The notes under the pieces: generated by a model
The model's input: the letters and a program-made list of their open reading frames with translations, nothing else
Told to the model about the DNA's origin: nothing
The model's database searches: none
Part shown: piece after piece, positions 15,248-21,148 of the stretch
How positions within the stretch are numbered: the stretch's first letter is position 1
Layout of the letters: each line of letters starts with the position of its first letter
Made by a program: the position numbers and the translations under genes
Source of the DNA: a virus
Virus record (IMG/VR): IMGVR_UViG_3300017963_007645
Span: 1-34,700 of that record
DNA: 34,700 nt
Reading direction: 5' to 3' (one strand)

Positions 15248-15454
15248 TCAGCCCTCCACCCGGCTGCGAAGCCTCTGCGCCGACCGGATGGTGATACGGC
15301 GTCCGGTCGATTCGTTGACGGCATTGATGATGGTCTTCGCGCGGCTACTGCCAAACGCGGGAACCTCCCTCAGTTCGGTGACGCGAACGGTCACAAGTTG
15401 GCCGGAGACCTTGGCCCGGTAGCGGCCGCCAACTTCGACGTCTTTCAGTTTCAT
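15248..15454 (-). CDS. hypothetical small beta protein, 68 aa
   Basis: A short protein with an SH3-like look: KLKDVEVGGRYRAKVSGQLV, then TVRVTELREVP, then INAVNESTGRRITIRSAQRL. I do not recognise the family. The GRY/GR pattern with alternating hydrophobic residues is common in small phage beta-barrels such as the DUF4314-like gene in this block. The ATG at 15454 has AAAGGAC upstream. A terminator-like hairpin lies between it and the HARE gene, so its transcription depends on read-through or an unseen promoter. Confidence 0.7.
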   Translation of the reverse strand: MKLKDVEVGGRYRAKVSGQLVTVRVTELREVPAFGSSRAKTIINAVNESTGRRITIRSAQRLRSRVEG

Positions 15455-15481
15455 GGCATGGTCCTTTCGTTTGGTGGAAAT

Positions 15482-15506
15482 GAAAACAGCCGCCGTTGCC
15501 GGCGGC
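15482..15506 (-). terminator. terminator-like hairpin after the HARE-HTH gene
   Basis: GCCGCCG (15489-15495) pairs with CGGCGGC (15500-15506) around a 4-base loop, and the minus strand continues with TGTTTTCA. It lies 20 bases after the stop at 15527. A 7-bp stem and four T residues make a moderate terminator, so partial read-through into the next two genes is plausible. Confidence 0.6.
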
Positions 15507-15526
15507 CGATTCGTGTCGAATTGCCT

Positions 15527-15874
15527 TCAGCTCTTGGCGGCGAACTTGCCGCGCTCGGTCTTCTTGAACCGGGAGTCTTTCCCCTTGGTCTGAATCTCGC
15601 GGAGAATCGCGCTGTACAGCGTGGCGTGCGGCGTCTTGCCGCCGGGGCTGGTCCAGAGCTTCTTGGCGGCCATCACCTCGACCAGCTCTTTGCAGTTCAT
15701 CGGTTTCTTCGCCGCGGCCAGCACCTTCGCGGCGGCGTCGATGGCGCTGAGCTTCTTGGCCTTTGCCCCGCCCTTGGCGGCGGCCTTGCCGCGGGTCTTC
15801 TTGGCCGGCGTTGCCTTTTTCGTCGTGGCCTTCCGCGCGGCGGTCTTCTTCGTCGTGGTCTTCCTCGTAGCCAT
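15527..15874 (-). CDS. HARE-HTH protein with histone H1-like lysine tail
   Basis: A 115-aa basic protein. Residues 2-42 are almost only Lys, Ala, Thr and Arg with KKTAARKATTKKATPAKK repeats, like bacterial histone H1 homologues. Residues about 43-112 form a HARE-HTH winged helix: LSAIDAAAKVLAAAKKPMNC, then KELVEVMAAKKLW, then GGKTPHATLYSAILREIQTK and a basic wing, SRFKKTERGKF. HARE-HTH domains occur in RNA polymerase delta, chromatin proteins and restriction enzymes and bind DNA. A role in compacting or silencing DNA is inferred. The frame is open to 15958; ATG 15874 is chosen because the domain and tail begin there and AGGAGC precedes it. Confidence 0.85.
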   Translation of the reverse strand: MATRKTTTKKTAARKATTKKATPAKKTRGKAAAKGGAKAKKLSAIDAAAKVLAAAKKPMNCKELVEVMAAKKLWTSPGGKTPHATLYSAILREIQTKGKDSRFKKTERGKFAAKS

Positions 15875-15973
15875 GATTCGGCTCCTCGTGAAAATCGTTC
15901 TCGATGGTTCGGGGGCTGCCATCGTCAGGCGGCGGGAACCACCCGCCGCGACGCCCATGCGGGCGTTTCGGCT

Positions 15974-16225
15974 TTAGTAGGCGACCTCCCAGGCCCGCTT
16001 CGACCCGTAGCAGCGCTGCTGGCCTTCGACGATGAAGACCACCTGATCTTCGTCCACGTCTTCGTCTTCCCCGTCGTCGCGGTCGTTGATCTCTTCCCCC
16101 GACGCGAGGCCGGCGATCCCGTTTTCAAAGGGCCAGTTCTGTTGCGTCATCAAACGGACATCCACGTCGCCTCCCAGCGCATCGCGGTAGTCCTCCAGGC
16201 GTTCGATCAATTCGTCGATGGTCAT
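15974..16225 (-). CDS. hypothetical acidic protein, 83 aa
   Basis: A small protein with an N-terminal helix MTIDELIERLEDYRDALGGD, a strand VDVRLMTQQNWPFE and a very acidic linker (EEINDRDDGEDEDVDEDQ), then VVFIVEGQQRCYGSKRAWEV. The pattern of the first and last part recalls small phage proteins of unknown function. The ATG at 16225 has AAAGGAC upstream. It is co-oriented and close to the genes at 16262 and 15874. The gap 15875-15973 after it has two strong hairpins without a T-run on this strand. Confidence 0.7.
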   Translation of the reverse strand: MTIDELIERLEDYRDALGGDVDVRLMTQQNWPFENGIAGLASGEEINDRDDGEDEDVDEDQVVFIVEGQQRCYGSKRAWEVAY

Positions 16226-16261
16226 GGTCGCGGTCCTTTCTTCTGGCGTCGTGGGCGTTGC

Positions 16262-16489
16262 CTACTCTTCGGTGCCGTCGAGGAAGGCGACAACGGAAGA
16301 CAGACGCTTGTTGACTTCGTTCATGCTGCCGACGTGCGCCCAATTGATCGGGTGCTCGTCGTTGCCCGGCGCGGGCAGGTCGAACAACAGCTCGCGGATG
16401 CGTTCGACCAGGTCTTGGGCGACCAGATGGGCGTTCTCGTAGGCGGCCTCGGCGTTCAGCTTCGGCTTCTTTTTCCGGCGTGCGTTCAT
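16262..16489 (-). CDS. hypothetical protein, 75 aa
   Basis: A small protein with a basic start MNARRKKKPKLN, then a helix AAYENAHLVAQDLVERIREL, then DEHPINWAHVGSMNEVNKRL and a short C-terminal helix. It is the first gene of the leftward unit headed by promoter-like copy B, whose 5' boundary lies 48 bases before the start at 16489. The Shine-Dalgarno is GGAGAG. No family recognised. Confidence 0.7.
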   Translation of the reverse strand: MNARRKKKPKLNAEAAYENAHLVAQDLVERIRELLFDLPAPGNDEHPINWAHVGSMNEVNKRLSSVVAFLDGTEE

Positions 16490-16536
16490 GGTTGCTCTCC
16501 GTTTGGTAGGGGGTTGGGATTCGCGTTCGGACAGTC

Positions 16537-16600
16537 ACACAGGAGCCATGCAATCCGAAACGCATCAAGCGCGGTTGGCGACAATTTCGCCGGAATTCGG
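16537..16600 (-). promoter_or_regulatory. repeated leftward promoter-like element, copy B
   Basis: Minus strand: CCGAATTC (16600-16593), 24 bases, TTGATG (16568-16563), 17 bases, then CTCCTG followed by TGTGACTGT. The CCGAATTC to TTGATG spacing of 24 bases is the same in copy C, and the TTGATG to CTC spacing is the same in all three copies. It stands 48 bases before the start of the gene at 16489. Confidence 0.68.
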
Positions 16601-16713
16601 CAGGTTTTTTCCGAAGTGAAACAGGGCAAGATGCGAGCGCCGGCGGCCCTGTTGGCCACGTGTCGCGATGAAGGGCGCTGGTGGTCGGAGGAATCGCGGA
16701 CTGCCAACGAAAT

Positions 16714-16747
16714 ACGCCACGCGGGCGACTGGGCGACCACGTGGCGT
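16714..16747 (-). terminator. hairpin after the amidoligase gene
   Basis: ACGCCACG (16714-16721) pairs with CGTGGCGT (16740-16747), an 8-bp stem with an 18-base loop. On the minus strand it is followed by ATTTCG only, so it is a weak terminator candidate 24 bases after the amidoligase stop. The remaining gap 16490-16771 contains promoter copy B and a TTGGCCACGTGT box (16652-16663), and no gene. Confidence 0.45.
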
Positions 16748-16771
16748 TTGGTGGCGAAGGCGGCGCCGGCG

Positions 16772-17644
16772 TCAGGCGGCGGCGCGGCCCGCGGCGTCGT
16801 ACTTCCGGGCCATTTCGATCAACTTCGCCTTGATGGCCTTCATGTCGGGGGCGGCGGCCTCGGCGGCGAGCAGCCCGAAGACCCTGTTGCGGAGCGCCCC
16901 CTTGTACCAGCCTTTCGTCCATCCCAGCCGGTAGAACAACCGGTTGAGTTCCGTTTCGCCTTCGCCCGCGCCCGGGCGGTCCCAGCAGCTCCGCGTGCCT
17001 TCCCGCTTCGTGTAGTCCCAATCCGAGCGGCGCGTCGTGTTCAAAGCGAGTTCGACCAATCCGAGGCACATCATCAGGTAGCCGGCCACCTTCGTCTTGT
17101 TGAGAGTGCCTGCGAAAGCCCGGAACTCGATGCGGTTGCGGCCGCGGGCCAGGTGCGTGAGGTTCAGCAGGTGGTAGCGGTCGGCTTCGCACCGCTGCTT
17201 GGCGTCGTCGTGGTTGCCGTATTCTTTGATCTTTTTGCTGTACCGGTTCTGTTCGCGGCGCTTCGTGCCCGTGCTGGCGTAGATGGCCCGCTCGTGGTTG
17301 CCGACCAGGGAAATCAATCGAGCCAAGGCGGCGGCGTCCCCGTTCCATTCGATGGTGATGTGCAGGCCACAGCTTGGGTTGACCCGGCCGTTGCGGGCGT
17401 TGATCGCGTCGATGGCGGCCTCGACCTCTCGAAGCCCCTCGTAGCCGCGAAGCTTGGGGCTGACAAACTCGCACCCGTGTCGTCCGTAGGCCTGCGTCCG
17501 GATGCTGCCATCGCGTTCGGCTTTCCATCCCGCGGGCAGCCAGGCGACCGGCAGGCCCCGGTGGTAGCTACCAATCGGCGTCCTATCCGTGTCGGGCAGG
17601 GTGGTTTCAAGTTCGATTCCCCAGGCAATCTCGGTGGCGTTCAT
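16772..17644 (-). CDS. amidoligase-family enzyme (COOH-NH2 ligase)
   Basis: A 290-aa protein with the conserved blocks of the amidoligase family of the glutamine-synthetase superfamily: GIELETT (9-15), DGSI (45-48), GCEFVSPKLRG (57-67), SCGLHITIEW (91-100), RYHLLNLT (156-163) and IEFRAFAGTLN (172-182). The acidic and basic residues that coordinate metal-ATP in this superfamily (E11, E13, H95, E173, R175) are all present. The enzymes join a carboxyl and an amine, for example to tag a peptide or modify a cell-wall or nucleic-acid component. The substrate is unknown. It is alone in the unit headed by promoter-like copy C. ATG at 17644 with AGGAAC upstream. Confidence 0.85.
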   Translation of the reverse strand: MNATEIAWGIELETTLPDTDRTPIGSYHRGLPVAWLPAGWKAERDGSIRTQAYGRHGCEFVSPKLRGYEGLREVEAAIDAINARNGRVNPSCGLHITIEWNGDAAALARLISLVGNHERAIYASTGTKRREQNRYSKKIKEYGNHDDAKQRCEADRYHLLNLTHLARGRNRIEFRAFAGTLNKTKVAGYLMMCLGLVELALNTTRRSDWDYTKREGTRSCWDRPGAGEGETELNRLFYRLGWTKGWYKGALRNRVFGLLAAEAAAPDMKAIKAKLIEMARKYDAAGRAAA

Positions 17645-17697
17645 GGTTTGGTTCCTCGTTTTGGTTGGCGGTGCCGTTGCAATTCGTTTTGACAGTC

Positions 17698-17760
17698 ACA
17701 CTGAGCAGTGCGGGCCGAAAAACATCAAGCGGAGAGGGCAAGAATGTGCAAAGAATTCGG
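17698..17760 (-). promoter_or_regulatory. repeated leftward promoter-like element, copy C
   Basis: Minus strand: CCGAATTC (17760-17753), 24 bases, TTGATG (17728-17723), 17 bases, then CTCAGT followed by GTGACTGTC, which is shared with copy B. It lies 54 bases upstream of the amidoligase start at 17644. The gap 17645-17941 also holds an AT-rich stretch near 17760-17795 that could contain a rightward promoter for the packaging genes. Confidence 0.68.
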
Positions 17761-17892
17761 AAACTTTTAATGCTGAGTAATTACAGAATTGGCTTAGCAG
17801 CGGGGTCGCGCCACGGGCCACGATTTGGCCCGCTGGGGCGACTGCGGAAGGTCGGCCACTGGTACGCGGAACGCCTCGGAAACGCACGACTT

Positions 17893-17913
17893 GGCCACGT
17901 GTGCGGCCACGTG
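17893..17913. repeat. direct repeat GGCCACGTG, candidate packaging or binding site
   Basis: Two copies of GGCCACGTG lie at 17893-17901 and 17905-17913, 12 bases apart, each with the palindromic core CACGTG. A further exact copy within TTGGCCACGTGT occurs at 16652-16663. The pair lies 29 bases before the small terminase-like gene, a usual place for pac or cos recognition sites. The role is inference. Confidence 0.35.
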
Positions 17914-17941
17914 GGGAACTGAGCGGATTGGAGAGCACTGG

Positions 17942-18145
17942 ATGAGCGAATCCGAGCAGCTGAATCCGATGGCGTTGACTATCGAGCAGGCGGCCCGCGT
18001 CTTGACGGCCTCGGGCAGCAAGCCGGTCACCCTGGAGATGCTCCGCAACGACATCGACGCCGGCGCCCCCACCAATCCGGATGGCACGGTCAACCTGGTG
18101 GACTTCGCCGCCTGGCTCGTAAGGGAGATGGGCCGTGGCGAGTGA
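17942..18145 (+). CDS. small DNA-binding protein, terminase small subunit-like
   Basis: A 67-aa protein with a short helix-turn-helix look: MALTIEQAARVLTASGSKPV, TLEMLRNDIDAGAPTN, then NLVDFAAWLVREMG. It lies directly before the large terminase, overlapping its GTG start, the usual site of a small terminase subunit. The end part resembles residues 26-60 of the large terminase (VINERQLHRHR to VDLLRYVAWLIQI), so the same small domain may be present twice. ATG 17942 has GGAG eight bases upstream; the frame is open to 17825. Confidence 0.6.
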   Translation: MSESEQLNPMALTIEQAARVLTASGSKPVTLEMLRNDIDAGAPTNPDGTVNLVDFAAWLVREMGRGE

Positions 18146-20402
18146 CCCCCGGAAACTACGACCGAGCGAGTTGTGCCAGTTGCTCAACTCCACGCCCCTG
18201 GGCGAGGTGATCAACGAGCGGCAACTCCATCGCCACCGCACGCGGGCCGGCCTGCGGATCGGGGACGGGCGGTTCGTTGACCTTCTGCGGTACGTCGCCT
18301 GGCTCATTCAGATTCGCCACGAGTTGAAGCGCGAAGCGGACACCGATCCCTACGGGACGCTCAAGGAGCGTGCCCGGGCCCGCAATGCCGCGCTGTCGTT
18401 GGCCGGTCGGGACATAGGCGAACTGCCGGCGGTCGTCGATTCCGAGCGGAAGGAACAAGCGTCGACCGACTTCCGGTTCTTCTGCGAGTCGTACTTTCCA
18501 CTGACGTTTCATCTGAAGTGGTCGCCGGACCACCTGAAGGTCATCGCCAAGATCGAACAGGCTGTGTTGCACGGCGGCCTATTTGCGATGGCCATGCCGC
18601 GTGGCAGTGGCAAGACGACCATCTGTGAATGCGCGTGCATCTGGGCGGTGCTCAACGGCCACCGGGAATTCGTGTGCCTGATCGGTTCCGACGAAGGGCA
18701 TGCCATGGACATGCTCGACTCGATCAAGATGGAACTCGACGGCAACGACCTGCTGCTGGCCGACTTCCCGGAGGTCGTTTACCCAATCCACTGCCTGGAT
18801 GGGATCGCCAACCGGTGCAGCGGGCAGCTCTACAATGGCGAGCGCACCCACATTGGCTGGACCGCTCGCGAGATCGTACTGCCGACGATGCCGGGCTCCA
18901 TCGCAAACGGGGCCATCATCAAGGTCGCCGGCATTACCGGTCGCATCCGCGGCATGAAGTACAAGCGGGCCGACGGCAGAACGGTACGGCCGTCGCTTGT
19001 GGTTCTCGACGATCCGCAGACGGACGAATCGGCTCGCTCACTTACGCAGTGCGCAACGCGGGAAAGCACGCTCGCCGGCGCCGTTCTCGGCCTTGGCGGC
19101 CCGGGGAAAAAGATCTCGGGCATCATGCCCTGCACCGTCATCCGCCCCAGCGATATGGCGGATAGCATCCTGGATCGCGACAAGCATCCCGAATGGAACG
19201 GCGAGCGGACCCGGATGGTCTACTCGTTCCCCACCGACGAGAAACTTTGGGCTCGGTATGCCGAGTTGCGGGCCGAGGGACTTCGTAATGGTGACGGCGG
19301 CAAGCAGGCCACTGAGTTCTATGGCCAACACCGCGAAGAGATGGATGCCGGTGCGTCTATCGCCTGGCCAGAGCGGTTCAACCACGACGAATTATCGGCC
19401 ATCCAGCACGCCATGAACCTCAAGCTGCAGGACGAGGCGGCGTTCTTCGCGGAGTATCAGAATGAGCCGCTGCCGGAGGAGACCGTCGATGAGGATCTGC
19501 TTAAGGCAGACCAGGTCGCCGCCAAGATCAACCGCATGGTACGCGGTGCGATCCCGCTGACATGCAACCATCTGACCATGTTCATCGACGTTCAGCAGAA
19601 GCTGCTGTACTACGTCGTGGCAGCCTGGGAAGACGACTTCACGGGTTACGTGATCGACTACGGCAGCTATCCTGGTCAAAAGCGACCGTACTTCACGTTG
19701 CGTGATGCCCGCCACACGCTGGCTGTCGCCGCGCCGGGCACGGGACTCGAAGGTTCGATCTACGCGGGGCTGGACAAACTCACGGACAAATACCTCGTCC
19801 GGGAGTGGAAACGCGACGACGGAGCGGTCCTCCGGATCGAGCGATGCCTGATCGACGCCAACTGGGGCAACTCGACGGACGTGGTCTACCAGTTCTGCCG
19901 CCAGAGCAAACATGCCGCCGTGCTTATACCGAGCCACGGCCGGTTCGTCGGCGCGTCGAGCATTCCGTTCTCGGACTACAAGCGGAAGCAAGGTGATCGT
20001 GTCGGGTTGAACTGGCGGTTCCCGAATGTCCGCGGCAAGCGAGCCGTCCGCCACGTCATCTTCGATACCAACTGGTGGAAGTCGTTCGTCCACGCCCGGC
20101 TAGCCGTGGCGATGGGGGATCGCGGTTGCCTGTCGCTATTTGGGAAGGAAGCGGAACAGCATCGGCTCTTCGCCGAGCACATCACGGCGGAGTATTACGT
20201 GAAGACCGAAGGCCGTGGTCGGACCGTCGACGAATGGAAGATCCGCCCCGAACAGCCGGACAACCACTGGCTGGACTGCCTGGTCGGCTGCGCCGTGGCG
20301 GCGTCGATGCAGGGCGCTGTGTTGTTCGGCACCGAGGCAGTCGCCCCGCCCAGAAAGCAGCGTATTAGCTTCGCTGAACTGCAGCGGAGGAACCGACGAT
20401 GA
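18135..20402 (+). CDS. terL: phage terminase large subunit
   Basis: A 755-aa packaging motor protein. The N-terminal 65 residues are a small DNA-binding-like domain, unlike most large terminases. The ATPase has Walker A PRGSGKT (155-161) and Walker B SLVVLDDP (287-294). The C-terminal nuclease domain (from about residue 475) has acidic strands such as MFIDVQQKLLYYVVAAW, CLIDANWGNSTDVVYQF and DNHWLDCLVGCAVAAS. It cuts and pumps DNA into the prohead at the portal vertex. GTG 18135 overlaps the end of the small gene by 11 bases, and its stop overlaps the zinc-ribbon gene. Length is above the usual 450-650, explained by the fused N-terminal domain and insertions. Confidence 0.9.
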   Translation: MASDPRKLRPSELCQLLNSTPLGEVINERQLHRHRTRAGLRIGDGRFVDLLRYVAWLIQIRHELKREADTDPYGTLKERARARNAALSLAGRDIGELPAVVDSERKEQASTDFRFFCESYFPLTFHLKWSPDHLKVIAKIEQAVLHGGLFAMAMPRGSGKTTICECACIWAVLNGHREFVCLIGSDEGHAMDMLDSIKMELDGNDLLLADFPEVVYPIHCLDGIANRCSGQLYNGERTHIGWTAREIVLPTMPGSIANGAIIKVAGITGRIRGMKYKRADGRTVRPSLVVLDDPQTDESARSLTQCATRESTLAGAVLGLGGPGKKISGIMPCTVIRPSDMADSILDRDKHPEWNGERTRMVYSFPTDEKLWARYAELRAEGLRNGDGGKQATEFYGQHREEMDAGASIAWPERFNHDELSAIQHAMNLKLQDEAAFFAEYQNEPLPEETVDEDLLKADQVAAKINRMVRGAIPLTCNHLTMFIDVQQKLLYYVVAAWEDDFTGYVIDYGSYPGQKRPYFTLRDARHTLAVAAPGTGLEGSIYAGLDKLTDKYLVREWKRDDGAVLRIERCLIDANWGNSTDVVYQFCRQSKHAAVLIPSHGRFVGASSIPFSDYKRKQGDRVGLNWRFPNVRGKRAVRHVIFDTNWWKSFVHARLAVAMGDRGCLSLFGKEAEQHRLFAEHITAEYYVKTEGRGRTVDEWKIRPEQPDNHWLDCLVGCAVAASMQGAVLFGTEAVAPPRKQRISFAELQRRNRR

Positions 20403-20626
20403 AGCAAGGTCATGGCGAAGACGATGACCGTGGCATCTCGTGTCCGGTGTGCGGCTGCCGCCATTTCTACACGACCCACACTGAGCCGCTCCGTGACGGG
20501 CGGGTTCGTCGCCGCAAGGTATGTCGGCACTGCGGACGTAGAATCGTGACGTTTGAGAGCGCCACCGCCAAGATTAGCCGGGGCCGTCACTGCGATCCGG
20601 CTCGTATCGATGTCCCTTCAGACTGA
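20399..20626 (+). CDS. zinc-ribbon protein, NrdR-like ribbon
   Basis: A 75-aa protein with one four-cysteine zinc ribbon: C15 and C18 (SCPVCGC), C42 and C45 (VCRHCGRRIVTFE). The basic loop DGRVRRRKVCRHCGRR resembles the NrdR ribbon, but there is no ATP-cone. It starts with ATG in a 4-base overlap with terL, so it is co-expressed with the packaging genes. It is probably a small DNA- or RNA-binding accessory factor. Function not known. Confidence 0.8.
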   Translation: MKQGHGEDDDRGISCPVCGCRHFYTTHTEPLRDGRVRRRKVCRHCGRRIVTFESATAKISRGRHCDPARIDVPSD

Positions 20627-20950
20627 CGCGGCCCGCCCACTATTTGGGGGGGCGCCACCCCTCTGTGTTTTTCAAGCCCCTCGTAAATGTCGGTGGGCGG
20701 TCTGCCACGTCGCGTGCACCCCAACCCTCCGCACGGGTCTTCGTTACGGCGCCTCTCGTAACCAGTGGGCCCCCGGGTTGGTGTCCTCATCGCTTGGCAC
20801 GACCGTTGCCTAACACGCTTCGCCAACCCCAGTTGCTACATGTAGCAACATTCTGACTTTCTTGTTGGAAACCTCCGACAGTTTGCGCTCGCACCGGGTA
20901 GGTCTCCCAATAGGCGCTGAATGTTTAGCGCGTCGACCGGAGACACGGTG
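20627..20950. other. structured intergenic region before the head genes
   Basis: No credible gene. It contains a short GGGG/CCCC hairpin with TTTTT nearby (20649-20672), a weak terminator for the terminase unit. Next is a nested pair of inverted repeats: CCAACCC (20721-20727) with GGGTTGG (20775-20781), enclosing GTTACG/CGTAAC (20743-20748 and 20757-20762). After this come an 18-bp palindrome (20832-20849) and the leader of the portal operon. It is a likely place for the late promoter. Confidence 0.55.
20832..20849. repeat. 18-bp perfect palindrome, candidate operator
   Basis: GTTGCTACATGTAGCAAC is a perfect 18-bp palindrome standing about 100 bases before the first head gene. Perfect dyad symmetry of this length is typical of a dimeric regulator site. 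The bound protein is unknown. Confidence 0.55.
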
Positions 20951-21148
20951 ATGCCCGACGTTTTGGAAACCACAATCCGCGACAACGCCCAGGGGCCGGC
21001 GAAGGCGTCAGGTGACTCCGGCTCGGTGGAGCAGCACAAGCTCGCCGAGCAGATCGAAGCGGACCGCTATCTTTCGTCTAAAGAGGCCGCCCGCTCGAAC
21101 CGCCGCGGACTCGTATTCAACAAGCTCATTCCGCCCGGGGTTTCGTAG
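20951..21148 (+). CDS. small head-region protein, gpW position
   Basis: A 65-aa protein, MPDVLETTIRDNAQGPAKAS followed by a helix EQHKLAEQIEADRYLSSKEA and RRGLVFNKLIPPGVS. It lies between the terminase and the portal, where lambda-like phages code gpW, a 68-aa head-completion protein of similar size. Sequence likeness to gpW is not clear, so the role is by position only. ATG 20951 has GGAG upstream. Its stop overlaps the portal GTG. Confidence 0.6.
   Translation: MPDVLETTIRDNAQGPAKASGDSGSVEQHKLAEQIEADRYLSSKEAARSNRRGLVFNKLIPPGVS

Noticed and set aside
15875-15973. Two hairpins (GCGGCGGG/CCCGCCGC and CGCCC/GGGCG) as leftward terminator
   Set aside because: On the minus strand no T-run follows. 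The second hairpin has TTT on the plus strand only, where no gene ends.
13958-17692. 1244-codon rightward open frame across the leftward block
   Set aside because: It is antisense to nine credible leftward genes with ribosome-binding sites, and its product is Arg/Gly/Val-rich with no domain pattern. The lack of stops reflects high GC in the opposite codons.
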